10,510 bases of DNA from Paracoccaceae bacterium. GTDB lineage: Bacteria; Pseudomonadota; Alphaproteobacteria; Rhodobacterales; Rhodobacteraceae. Positions 1-6,272 of this stretch are shown piece after piece. Each line of letters begins with the position of its first letter. Position 1 is the first letter of the stretch. The stretch lies in NCBI GenBank assembly GCA_029881635.1, contig JAOUMG010000026.1, positions 1 through 10,510 of the forward strand, in the 5' to 3' direction. The position numbers and the translations under genes are program-made. The notes below the pieces were generated by a model. The model worked only from the letters and a program-made list of their open reading frames with translations. It searched no databases and was not told where the DNA came from.

Positions 1-2
1 AT

Positions 3-338
3 CTGGAAATTGATGGCTTTGCCATTTCTGTCTGCCACGAAATCGGCATCGAACTGTCACGCCACCGGTCGCGCAGTTTTGAGGAAATGCAGCAATGGGG
101 CGACGATCTTTCCGGATTTGATCTGGTGGTCGCCCTGTCCCCGGCCAGTCAGCGTCTGGCGCTGGAATTTACCCGGTTTTTCCACCTCGAAGTGGAGTAT
201 TGGCCAATCATGGACCCGACCGGGCTGGGCGAAAGCCGCGACGCCAAGCTGGCCGCCTATCGGCAGACCCGCGACCAGATCCGCAACAAGATGCTGGAAC
301 GGTTTGGCCCGGCCACTGAATTTCAGCCCGAGGGTTAA
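3..338 (+). CDS. Low-molecular-weight phosphatase-like protein, C-terminal part (5' end outside window)
   Basis: The frame is open from the first bases of the window to a TAA at 336-338, so 111 C-terminal residues are visible and the start lies upstream. The visible part matches the second half of the low-molecular-weight protein tyrosine phosphatase fold: an HRSRSF segment, then FDLVVALSPASQR (the position of the 'D-hydrophobic-ALxxxxxx' strand of the family), a DPTGLGESRD stretch where the family has its general-acid Asp loop, and a closing amphipathic helix (YRQTRDQIRNKML). The catalytic CX5R P-loop would be upstream and cannot be checked. In Rhodobacteraceae a phosphatase of this type is commonly found just upstream of infA, which supports the call. 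It could be a protein phosphatase or an arsenate-reductase-like relative; the visible part does not decide. The next gene starts 10 bases downstream, so they are probably co-transcribed. Confidence 0.72.
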   Translation: MEIDGFAISVCHEIGIELSRHRSRSFEEMQQWGDDLSGFDLVVALSPASQRLALEFTRFFHLEVEYWPIMDPTGLGESRDAKLAAYRQTRDQIRNKMLERFGPATEFQPEG

Positions 339-348
339 GGAGTATCGG

Positions 349-747
349 ATGACAAAACCCGTGATAGAGGCCTATTTCGCGGCATTCAACAAAGGTGACG
401 TCGCGGCGATGCTGAGCCTTCTCGATGAGGACATCGAACACCACGTCAACGAAGGCGGCATCCGCCGTGGCAAGCAGGCATTTGCGGAGTTCTGCGCCCA
501 TATGAACCGGGCCTATCAGGAAAACCTGACGGATATCGTGGTCTTTTCGAATGAGGCCGGAACACGCGGGGCCGCCGAATTCACCGTGAACGGTTCCTAT
601 TTGGTGACTGACCCCGGCCTGCCCGAAGCGAAAGGTCAGAAATATGTGCTTCCTGCGGGGTCATTTTTTACGCTGCGCAACGGCAAGATCGCCCGGGTGA
701 CGACCTATTACAACCTGCAGGAATGGATCCGTCAGGTATCCGCATGA
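349..747 (+). CDS. SnoaL-like / NTF2-fold protein (ketosteroid isomerase-related)
   Basis: This 132-residue protein has the usual length and pattern of the NTF2-like superfamily (SnoaL / ketosteroid isomerase-related). It opens with the helix PVIEAYFAAFNKGDVAAMLSLL, followed by a DEDIEHHVNEGG strand, a GKQAFAEF helix, and alternating strands ending RNGKIARVTTYYNLQEW. The ATG at 349 is chosen because AAGGAG lies six bases upstream (337-342); the open frame runs further back but only through the phosphatase gene. NTF2-fold proteins form a cone-shaped pocket used by isomerases, dehydratases and binding proteins, so the substrate cannot be predicted. Its stop overlaps the start of the acetyltransferase gene (ATGA at 744-747), indicating translational coupling with the GNAT and carbon-nitrogen hydrolase genes. 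No signal peptide is visible, so it is probably cytoplasmic. Confidence 0.8.
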   Translation: MTKPVIEAYFAAFNKGDVAAMLSLLDEDIEHHVNEGGIRRGKQAFAEFCAHMNRAYQENLTDIVVFSNEAGTRGAAEFTVNGSYLVTDPGLPEAKGQKYVLPAGSFFTLRNGKIARVTTYYNLQEWIRQVSA

Positions 748-1331
748 CCGTTGCGCTGCGCAGGTTGACCGGTGCAGCCCTGTCTGCCGCGCTTGACGAT
801 CTGGCGCAGCTCAGGATCACCGTTTTCCGCGATTGGCCTTATCTTTACGACGGCGACATGGTGTATGAACGCAACTACCTCAGGCGCTACAGCGAAAGCG
901 ACGCTGCCGTCCTCGTGGCCGCGTTTGATGATGATCGCCTTGTAGGTGCCGCGACAGGAACCCCGCTGGAAGATCATGCCGAAGGCTTCGCGGCACCATT
1001 CGCCGCAGTCCCCATTCCCCTTGAGGAAGTATTCTATTGCGCTGAATCCGTGCTCTTGCCGGAATACCGGGGGCGCGGCCTCGGTCATGGGTTCTTTGAC
1101 ATGCGCGAGGATCATGCGCGGGCACTCGGCCGCCGGTACGCAGCCTTTTGTGCGGTGATTCGGCCCGAGGATCATCCTGCACGACCCGCAGACTACCGTC
1201 CGCTGGATGCATTCTGGCGCAAACGCGGCTATGAACCCGTCAAAGGGGCTGTCGCCCGTTATTCGTGGAAGGACCACGGCGACAGAACAGAAACAGAAAA
1301 GCCAATGCAGATCTGGTTGAAGGAGCTTTGA
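744..1331 (+). CDS. GNAT family N-acetyltransferase
   Basis: The 195-residue product has a GNAT fold. Residues about 98-120 (YCAESVLLPEYRGRGLGHGF) give the acetyl-CoA pyrophosphate-binding motif A, with RGRGLG at 109-114 matching the (Q/R)xxGx(G/A) signature. An upstream strand pair, AVLVAAFDDDRLVGAATGTPL, matches the family's beta2-beta3 region. The C-terminal part ends with FWRKRGYEPVKGAVARYSWKD, typical of the last strands. The ATG at 744 is chosen because it overlaps the preceding stop as ATGA; the frame is open seven codons further upstream, but that start would overlap its neighbour more deeply. The gene ends five bases before the carbon-nitrogen hydrolase start. I recall homologues in which a GNAT domain and a nitrilase-type domain form one polypeptide, so these two adjacent genes may work on the same small molecule. 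The acetyl acceptor is unknown. Confidence 0.85.
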   Translation: MTVALRRLTGAALSAALDDLAQLRITVFRDWPYLYDGDMVYERNYLRRYSESDAAVLVAAFDDDRLVGAATGTPLEDHAEGFAAPFAAVPIPLEEVFYCAESVLLPEYRGRGLGHGFFDMREDHARALGRRYAAFCAVIRPEDHPARPADYRPLDAFWRKRGYEPVKGAVARYSWKDHGDRTETEKPMQIWLKEL

Positions 1332-1336
1332 GGCCC

Positions 1337-2230
1337 ATGAAAATCGCCGCCGCCGCCTATCCGCTTGATTGGTTCGATACCTGGACCGACTACGAAAACA
1401 AACTGACCGCCTGGGTATCTGAGGCCGCGGCCCAGGGTGCAAAGCTTCTTGTTTTTCCCGAATATGGTGCGATGGAGCTGGCATCGCTTGGCGGTAGGGC
1501 CGTGGCAGGTGATCTGGAAGGGTCGCTGCGCGAAGTGGCCAAACACAAGCCCGCCGCAGACAAGCTTTATGCAAAGCTCGCCGCCCAACATGGCATCCAT
1601 ATCCTCAGCGCGTCGGGGCCAGCCTATGACATGCCATTTGCCAATGGCCGCCCGGTCAATCGGGCCAGCCTTTTTGGCCCCGAAGGGCTGCTTGGCCATC
1701 AGGACAAGGCAATGATGACACGCTTTGAGCGCGAAGGCTGGGATGTTGTAGGGGGCGACGGGCTGACGGTATTCAACACCGCCATTGGCAAGATGGGTGT
1801 CAACATCTGCTATGACAGCGAATTCCCGCTGCTGGCGCGCGCGCAGGCCGAAGCGGGCGTAGAAATCATTCTGGTGCCATCAGCCACCGAAGCCTTGGCG
1901 GGTTTCACCCGCGTCCGTGTCGGCGCAATGGCCCGCGCGCTGGAAAACCAGTGCATTGCGGTACATGCACCGGTTGTCGGATCGGCCCCCTGGTGCGTGG
2001 GCATGGAAGAGAACACGGGTCGCGCCTCGATTTACGGGCCCCCGGACCATGGCTTCCCGCCGACCGGCATTCTGGCCGAAGGCGAACTTGCCCAACCCGG
2101 CTGGGTATACGCCGATATCAGTCTGGAGGCGGTCAAGGCTGTGCGCGAAGATGGCGGTGTTTTGAACTTCAGTCACTGGAAAGAACAGCACCCTCGTGCC
2201 GCCAACGTCACCTTTGTTGGGAAAAGCTGA
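1337..2230 (+). CDS. Carbon-nitrogen hydrolase (nitrilase superfamily)
   Basis: This 297-residue enzyme belongs to the nitrilase/amidase superfamily, which hydrolyses non-peptide C-N bonds through a Glu-Lys-Cys triad. The triad is visible: E42 in LLVFPEYGAMEL, K124 in HQDKAMMTRFERE, and C158 in GVNICYDSEFPLLAR. After the Cys the usual region follows, with a strand ending ILVPSATEA and then RVRVGAMARALENQC, the conserved helix after the catalytic site. The ATG at 1337 begins directly with the KIAAAAYP strand that starts such proteins; AAGGAG at 1320-1325 lies eleven bases upstream, inside the GNAT gene. The longer open frame (from 1265) would add 24 residues unlike the family. Its exact amide substrate cannot be read from the sequence. 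It is the last gene of the apparent SnoaL-GNAT-hydrolase trio. Confidence 0.88.
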   Translation: MKIAAAAYPLDWFDTWTDYENKLTAWVSEAAAQGAKLLVFPEYGAMELASLGGRAVAGDLEGSLREVAKHKPAADKLYAKLAAQHGIHILSASGPAYDMPFANGRPVNRASLFGPEGLLGHQDKAMMTRFEREGWDVVGGDGLTVFNTAIGKMGVNICYDSEFPLLARAQAEAGVEIILVPSATEALAGFTRVRVGAMARALENQCIAVHAPVVGSAPWCVGMEENTGRASIYGPPDHGFPPTGILAEGELAQPGWVYADISLEAVKAVREDGGVLNFSHWKEQHPRAANVTFVGKS

Positions 2231-2313
2231 CATAACCCTTGAATATTGCCGCCATCGGGCGCAATTAGTGCGCGCCCGCGCTTTCAGGCGGGCGGCATGA
2301 GAACGGAGTGAAC
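2231..2313 (+). promoter_or_regulatory. infA upstream region with GC hairpin and possible promoter
   Basis: This 83-base gap separates the hydrolase stop from infA. It contains a 7-bp perfect inverted repeat, CGCCCGC (2273-2279) with GCGGGCG (2288-2294), around an 8-base loop. No T-tract follows, so it is not a standard terminator and would sit in the infA leader if transcription starts upstream. A TTGAAT (2239-2244) with CAATTA 17 bases later is a weak candidate promoter. A GGAG ribosome binding site lies at 2305-2308, five bases before the infA start. The hairpin is seen; promoter function is a guess. Confidence 0.3.
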
Positions 2314-2532
2314 ATGGCCAAGGAAGAAGGTCTCGAATTTCCAGGCGTCGTGAAGGAACTCCTGCCCAATGCGACGTTCAGGGTCGAGCTGGAAAACGGC
2401 CATGAAATCATCGCGACAATGGCAGGAAAGATGCGCAAGAACCGCATCCGGGTTCTGGCGGGCGACAAGGTGCAAGTCACCATGACACCTTACGATCTGT
2501 CAAAGGGGCGGATCAATTACCGCTTCAAGTGA
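2314..2532 (+). CDS. infA: Translation initiation factor IF-1
   Basis: The 72-residue product is a nearly canonical IF-1: [41 protein letters not shown], and the conserved end [18 protein letters not shown]-1 is an OB-fold protein that binds the A-site region of the 30S subunit and helps IF-2 and IF-3 in choosing the start codon. Length is exactly that of the family. The ATG at 2314 follows GGAG at 2305-2308; an in-frame ATG two codons earlier lacks this spacing. The gene is followed with one base between by the GTG start of maf, so infA, maf, the RNase gene and probably yacG form one operon. Minor differences from the commonest sequence (GLEF near the start, ATMAG in the middle) look like normal variation. 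Confidence 0.97.
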   Translation: MAKEEGLEFPGVVKELLPNATFRVELENGHEIIATMAGKMRKNRIRVLAGDKVQVTMTPYDLSKGRINYRFK

Positions 2533-2533
2533 C

Positions 2534-3118
2534 GTGGCGGTCCGGCTCATCCTCGGCTCGGCCAGCCCGCGCCGGCGTGAGCTGTTGGCACAAATCGGGA
2601 TAATCCCCGACGAAATACGCGCACCCGACATCAACGAAGACCCCGATAAAGGTGAACTGCCCCGCCCCTATTGCGCGCGTATGGCACGGCAAAAGGCGCA
2701 GGCGCTGCATTGCGACGATAACGAAGTGCTGCTCTGCGCCGATACGACGGTCGCTCTGGGTCGGCGTATTCTGGGTAAACCCGGATCCGCCGGTGAAGCG
2801 GCCGAATTTCTAATCAAACTGTCCGGCCGTCGTCACCGGGTGATTACCGCTGTCGCTGTACGGCGCGGTGACACGCTCTGGGAACGAACCGTTGAAACCG
2901 TCGTCAAGGTCAAGTCGCTGTCAGATGTGGAAATCAACGCCTATCTGGCAAGCAACGAATGGCAGGGCAAGGCAGGCGGGTATGGCATTCAGGGCAGGTT
3001 CGGCGCCTTCATCCCATGGCTTCAGGGGTCTTTTACCGGTGTCGTCGGCCTGCCCGTCGCCGAAACGGCAAACCTCTTGAGCGCGGCAGGCCTTTGCATC
3101 CACAGGCAACCCGCATGA
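2534..3118 (+). CDS. maf: Maf family nucleoside triphosphate pyrophosphatase
   Basis: The 194-residue protein belongs to the Maf/HAM1-like nucleotide pyrophosphatases, which hydrolyse dTTP, UTP or modified nucleotides to monophosphates and act in house-cleaning or division arrest. The N-terminal signature [14 protein letters not shown] (residues 5-18), the catalytic-base region [11 protein letters not shown] with D70, GRRILGKP with K82, the [13 protein letters not shown] strand, and the late block [15 protein letters not shown] are all present in order. The start is a GTG at 2534, one base after the infA stop, with no strong ribosome binding site of its own; coupling to infA translation is likely. 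The stop overlaps the RNase start (ATGA at 3115-3118). Whether it is a TTP/UTP enzyme or a YceF-type enzyme cannot be fixed without an alignment. Confidence 0.93.
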   Translation: MAVRLILGSASPRRRELLAQIGIIPDEIRAPDINEDPDKGELPRPYCARMARQKAQALHCDDNEVLLCADTTVALGRRILGKPGSAGEAAEFLIKLSGRRHRVITAVAVRRGDTLWERTVETVVKVKSLSDVEINAYLASNEWQGKAGGYGIQGRFGAFIPWLQGSFTGVVGLPVAETANLLSAAGLCIHRQPA

Positions 3119-4158
3119 TCGGTCGCGTGGTCGTTCTGGGCGAATATCGCGGTCGAGAGGCTGCCGCGTTGGTCGTCGACGGGCAGCTGGCGGACTTGTT
3201 GATCGAAGCTGACAGCGACAGTTTTTCCCCCGGTGCCATCCTTCGCGGCATCGTCGACCGGCCGATGAAGGGATTGGGTGGCGTTTTCGTGAAATTGCCG
3301 GGGTTATCCGGATTCTTGCGCGAAACCTCAGGCCTGGCGCCCGGTCAGCCAGTGCTGGTACAGGTCTCGGGCCATACCGAACCCGGCAAGGCGCTTCCCG
3401 TATCGTCGCGATTGCTGTTCAAAAGCCGCCTTGCCATCGTGACACCCTCGGCACCGGGCCTCAATGTTTCGCGGCGCATTCGCGATGAAGGTGAACGCAC
3501 CCGGCTTACCGCCCTGGCCACAGAGGTGATGGCCGGATCTTCGGCCGGGCTGATTTTGCGGTCTGCCGCCCTGCACGAAAGCGACGCGGCCGTTACCGGT
3601 GATATTGCCGCCATGCGTGAACTGGCCGAGTCCGTTCTCGCCGATCTGAAAGGGGCGCCAGAGCTCCTGGTCGATGCCCCCGGACCACATGAAGAGGCCT
3701 GGCGCGATTGGGCGGACCCGACCCCTGATGAGATTGCAGAGAATGACGGCTGCTTTGCCGATTACGGTGTTGACGAAATGATCGACGCATTGCTGTCACC
3801 GCTGGTGCCGCTTGCCAGTGGTGGCCATATGGCCATTGAGCCGACAAAGGCATTGGTTGCCATCGACGTGAACACCGGGCCAGACACATCGCCATCGGCC
3901 AGCCTGAAGGCCAACATTGCCGCAGCCCGCGATCTGCCCCGGCAACTGCGGTTGCGCGGTCTGGGCGGGCAGATCACCGTCGATTTCGCCCCCATGCCGA
4001 AACGCGACCGCGCGACGCTGGAGCAACAACTCCGCGCCGCGTTCAAGGGTGAAGCCGCTGAAACCAGCCTGGCCGGCTGGACCCCGCTTGGCAATTTCGA
4101 ACTGCAGCGCAAACGCGACCGGGCGCCGCTGTCCTCGTTAATCCAGGGCGCTACGTGA
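3115..4158 (+). CDS. Ribonuclease E/G family protein, short form
   Basis: The 347-residue product resembles the catalytic half of RNase E/G, the single-strand endoribonucleases that process rRNA and degrade mRNA. Residues about 35-110 correspond to the S1-like RNA-binding part ([16 protein letters not shown]). The metal-binding catalytic residues appear as D251 and N253 in VAIDVNTG and D290 in [11 protein letters not shown], equivalent to D303, N305 and D346 of E. coli RNase E. The protein ends soon after; there is no CPxC zinc-link, no C-terminal scaffold and no long arginine-rich tail. This short form fits what I recall of a second RNase E/G gene beside maf and yacG in Rhodobacteraceae. The ATG at 3115 overlaps the maf stop; an open frame reaches back to 2959 but lies within maf. 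It is probably distinct from the full-length RNase E of the same cell. Confidence 0.9.
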   Translation: MIGRVVVLGEYRGREAAALVVDGQLADLLIEADSDSFSPGAILRGIVDRPMKGLGGVFVKLPGLSGFLRETSGLAPGQPVLVQVSGHTEPGKALPVSSRLLFKSRLAIVTPSAPGLNVSRRIRDEGERTRLTALATEVMAGSSAGLILRSAALHESDAAVTGDIAAMRELAESVLADLKGAPELLVDAPGPHEEAWRDWADPTPDEIAENDGCFADYGVDEMIDALLSPLVPLASGGHMAIEPTKALVAIDVNTGPDTSPSASLKANIAAARDLPRQLRLRGLGGQITVDFAPMPKRDRATLEQQLRAAFKGEAAETSLAGWTPLGNFELQRKRDRAPLSSLIQGAT

Positions 4159-4259
4159 CCAGGTACGGCACGGGATTCACCCGCGGGTTTGGCCGCTGGC
4201 CTTTGACCCCGGCTGCATTTACACTTGCCCACCAAAGTTCTTGACGGAGGACAAGGCTA

Positions 4260-4436
4260 TTGAGCTGCCCGATCTGTGACAGGAAAACCGACGCAAAATA
4301 CCGCCCCTTTTGTTCACGCCGCTGCGCCGATGTCGATCTGGGGCGATGGCTGACCGGTGGCTATGCGATACCAGGCGACGCGATTGACGAAGACATCGAC
4401 GAGACACCTGAATTGCACCAGCAACAGCCACATTGA
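4260..4436 (+). CDS. yacG: DNA gyrase inhibitor YacG (zinc-binding)
   Basis: This 58-residue protein carries a four-cysteine zinc site, C3-P-I-C6 and C18-S-R-R-C22, followed by ADVDLGRWLTGGYAIPG, the YacG signature (FCSxRCxxxDLGxWxxxxYxIP). The tail is acidic (DEDIDETPE), as in the family. In E. coli YacG binds GyrB and inhibits gyrase. The start is a TTG at 4260: it is the only start-type codon between an in-frame TGA at 4242-4244 and the first cysteine, and GGAGG (4246-4250) lies nine bases before it. The gene lies 101 bases after the RNase E/G stop and ends in front of a T-tract terminator, so it probably closes the infA-maf-RNase operon. Its size makes it easy to miss. Confidence 0.9.
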   Translation: MSCPICDRKTDAKYRPFCSRRCADVDLGRWLTGGYAIPGDAIDEDIDETPELHQQQPH

Positions 4437-4447
4437 GCTTATATGCC

Positions 4448-4484
4448 CACGAATACATAGCTTGTATGCCATTTGTGTTTTTTT
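4448..4484 (+). terminator. Probable rho-independent terminator after yacG
   Basis: CACGAAT (4448-4454) pairs with ATTTGTG (4471-4477), seven pairs including one G-U, with a short inner ACA/TGT pairing, and is followed at once by seven T (4478-4484). The position, just after the yacG stop and before the tRNA promoter, suits the end of the infA-yacG operon. The stem is AU-rich for a GC-rich genome. An 11-base near-repeat, GCTTATATGCC (4437-4447) and GCTTGTATGCC (4460-4470), overlaps it. Confidence 0.55.
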
Positions 4485-4497
4485 CGCCCGCGCCCTC

Positions 4498-4526
4498 TGG
4501 ACAGCACCCTACCGCTCGCCTAGAAC
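4498..4526 (+). promoter_or_regulatory. Probable tRNA-Phe promoter
   Basis: TGGACA (4498-4503) and TAGAAC (4521-4526) are separated by exactly 17 bases, resembling -35 and -10 boxes of the housekeeping sigma factor. The bases after the -10 are GC-rich (GCGGCAGC), the kind of discriminator seen at stringently controlled stable-RNA promoters. Transcription would begin near 4533, about 25 bases before the mature tRNA. The match is by eye only. Confidence 0.5.
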
Positions 4527-4536
4527 GCGGCAGCCC

Positions 4537-4551
4537 GAACGCATAGCGTTC
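4537..4551 (+). repeat. Perfect 6-bp palindrome in the tRNA-Phe leader
   Basis: GAACGC (4537-4542), ATA, GCGTTC (4546-4551) form a perfect hairpin with a three-base loop, seven bases upstream of the mature tRNA 5' end. It lies between the predicted transcription start and the tRNA, so it would be part of the precursor leader removed by RNase P. A processing or folding role is possible but not shown. Confidence 0.5.
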
Positions 4552-4557
4552 ACCCGT

Positions 4558-4632
4558 GCCCGGGTAGCTCAGGGGTAGAGCAGTGGACTGAAAATCCTCG
4601 TGTCGGTGGTTCAAATCCGCCCCCGGGCACCA
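4558..4632 (+). tRNA. tRNA-Phe (anticodon GAA)
   Basis: A complete cloverleaf can be drawn. Acceptor GCCCGGG (4558-4564) pairs with CCCGGGC (4622-4628); the D stem is GCTC/GAGC; the anticodon loop CTGAAAA gives GAA at 4590-4592; the T stem GGTGG/CCGCC closes the loop TTCAAAT. The discriminator is A and CCA is encoded (4630-4632). The anticodon stem has one T-T opposition, which I recall from related tRNA-Phe genes. The last 16 bases (4617-4632) are repeated at 10137-10152, marking the gene as an integration target that is kept intact by the inserted element. Confidence 0.97.
4617..4632 (+). repeat. Left att-like repeat (tRNA-Phe 3' end)
   Basis: CCGCCCCCGGGCACCA covers the 3' T-stem, the 3' acceptor strand and CCA of tRNA-Phe. 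It is identical to 10137-10152; the bases on either side differ. This copy stays part of the functional tRNA. Confidence 0.85.
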
Positions 4633-4679
4633 AAGCACCTCTCAGTGCAAGTGATTTCAACGAGTTACGTGTCAAAATC

Positions 4680-4720
4680 GTCCCACCGTTTGCGCGGCTG
4701 GGCAAAAGTGGGACTTTTTT
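4680..4720 (+). terminator. Strong rho-independent terminator just inside the island
   Basis: GTCCCAC (4680-4686) pairs with GTGGGAC (4708-4714), and inside it TTTGC (4689-4693) pairs with GCAAA (4702-4706), leaving an 8-base loop. Six T (4715-4720) follow. It would end transcripts from tRNA-Phe after the island junction. The GTGGGAC half recurs near the right end of the island, so the element may also be a recombinase arm site. Confidence 0.65.
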
Positions 4721-4827
4721 GTTCGTGAGGTGTCCGTCTGCACGAGCTGTTTCTAATCACCGATTTGGGATAGTAGTTGTCGCGCCATTTTCATTCGAAA
4801 GTTTGAGGCAGTCAAAAAGGGGGCGCT

Positions 4828-5407
4828 ATGGCCAAGGCGAAAACGATCAGAAACGGAAAGCTCGGCAAGCGTGATCTTCGTCTCGTTGAGCAGGATGGCA
4901 CGTTCTTCGGGCTGGCTGACGGAAAGATTTGTGTCCAGGGCTCTGACGGAAATGAAGTCTGGCAGAAGCTGCACGACGATGCCGGGAAGTCTGATCCAAA
5001 GTACTTTGGCTTCAAAGAGGCCCGTTCGCGATTTCTGAAGTTCTTTCCGAATGGTTTCGACTCGGATGGCTACCGAGCTCAGGAACGCGACTATAAGCTC
5101 GCAGCAAAGGCCAAATTGGACGCGGAGGCGCCCTTGGATCTTGCTGTCGAAGGTTCGAGCTACGGAGAGGCCGTGTTGTCCGTGTACCGGGCGACCAACA
5201 TGCTTTCGCCGTTTGAAAAGACCAAGTTGCAGGCACCGTTGAAAGGTGAACAGGCCGACTCAATCGTGAGAGCTTTGGCCGAGTTTACACTGCAGCCGGA
5301 CAATACTTCGCTGGCTCTACTGGACAGGTTACTCAGGCCGTTTGACAGCGCCAAATGGACGGTCATCACTTACCTTCCTTACCTTTGGTTGCCTGACAGG
5401 CACATGT
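4828..5407 (+). pseudogene. Unrecognised protein, 3' end lost at an IS21 insertion
   Basis: The native frame encodes 193 residues from ATG 4828, preceded by AAGGGGG (4817-4823). It then runs into the left end of the IS21 element, which adds seven foreign codons and a TGA at 5428-5430. The visible part is basic at the N-terminus (MAKAKTIRNGKLGKRDLR), then a probable beta-rich stretch around GTFFGLADGKICVQG, a charged helical middle, and a conserved-looking end, WTVITYLPYLWLPDRHM, which breaks off abruptly. No signal peptide or membrane segment is evident. I do not recognise the family. No continuation of the gene is visible on the far side of the IS, so its C-terminus is deleted, not merely displaced. 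Standing beside a methyltransferase and vsr, it may have been a partner in the same modification or defence cassette, but that is only an inference from position. Confidence 0.7.
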
Positions 5408-5413
5408 TGTTGA

Positions 5414-5457
5414 ATGTCACCCAAAACTGACCCGGTATTGTCACCGAGGTTTGACCC
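5414..5457. repeat. IS21 left-end paired transposase-binding sites
   Basis: ATGTCACCCAAAACTGACCC (5414-5433) and TTGTCACCGAGGTTTGACCC (5438-5457) are two direct near-repeats 24 bases apart, matching the multiple terminal repeats of IS21-family elements. Confidence 0.85.
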
Positions 5458-5480
5458 GCTCAGTCATTATGCTTTCTTCG

Positions 5481-6272
5481 TCATGATGTGGTCAATGCTG
5501 GTGTCTCCTTTCGTTTCTGTTTCGCAATCTGGGAACTGGCTTTGAAGCGATAGCTGTCGTTGCCAGTCTCAAGAATGTGGCAGCGGTGGGTAAGCCGATC
5601 GAGCAAGGCCGTTGTCATCTTGGCGTCGCCAAAGACCGTTGCCCATTCGCTGAAGCTCAGGTTCGTGGTGATGACCACGCTGGTGCGCTCATAGAGCTTG
5701 CTCAGAAGGTGGAACAGCAGCGCGCCGCCTGATGTGCTGAACGGCAGGTATCCCAACTCGTCCAGGATCACGAGGTCCGTCTTGACCAGCGCCTCAGCGA
5801 TTTTCCCGGCCTTTCCTTGGGCCTTTTCCTGTTCCAGCGCATTGACCAGTTCGACGGTTGAGAAGAAGCGCACGCGTTTGCGGTGATGCTCGATGGCCTG
5901 AACGCCGAGGGCGGTCGCAACATGCGATTTCCCTGTGCCTGGCCCTCCGATCAGAACAACATTCTCAGCCCCTTCCATGAACTCACAGCGATGCAGTTTC
6001 TGGACCAGGGCTTCGTTGATCTCGCTGGCGGCAAAGTCGAAGCCGGACAAGTCCTTGTAGGCCGGGAAGCGTGCAACCTTTATGTGATAGGCGATTGAAC
6101 GCACCTCGCGTTCGGCCATTTCCGCCTTGAGCAGTTGCGAGAGCATGGGGACGGCTGCATCAAATGCAGGTGCGCCCTGTTCGATCAGGTCGCCGACAGC
6201 CTGCGCCATCCCGGGCATCTTCAGGCTGCGCAGCATGATGACGATGGCGGCACCGGCGGGATCATGACGCAT
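5481..6272 (-). CDS. istB: IS21-family helper ATPase IstB
   Basis: The 263-residue product is the AAA+ ATPase that assembles on DNA and helps IstA choose the target and transpose. The Walker A motif GGPGTGKSH lies at residues about 109-117, and Walker [10 protein letters not shown] at about 167-175 with D171 and E172. A sensor-like [12 protein letters not shown] and the [12 protein letters not shown] block follow, all standard for IstB. The ATG at 6272 is chosen over the longer open frame (to 6314) because AAGGAGG lies eight bases upstream. The start falls inside the end of istA, overlapping by 11 bases, so translation is probably coupled. Length is normal and no damage is seen. Confidence 0.95.
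   Translation of the reverse strand: MRHDPAGAAIVIMLRSLKMPGMAQAVGDLIEQGAPAFDAAVPMLSQLLKAEMAEREVRSIAYHIKVARFPAYKDLSGFDFAASEINEALVQKLHRCEFMEGAENVVLIGGPGTGKSHVATALGVQAIEHHRKRVRFFSTVELVNALEQEKAQGKAGKIAEALVKTDLVILDELGYLPFSTSGGALLFHLLSKLYERTSVVITTNLSFSEWATVFGDAKMTTALLDRLTHRCHILETGNDSYRFKASSQIAKQKRKETPALTTS

Noticed and set aside
732..1574. 280-codon open frame on the minus strand
   Set aside because: It lies opposite the GNAT and carbon-nitrogen hydrolase genes, which have clear motifs and ribosome binding sites; composition is that of a GC-rich shadow frame.
4219..4638. Minus-strand open frame with GADLNHRHEDFQSTALPLSYPG
   Set aside because: It is antisense to the tRNA-Phe gene and yacG; this type of peptide is a well-known artefact of translating the complement of tRNA genes.
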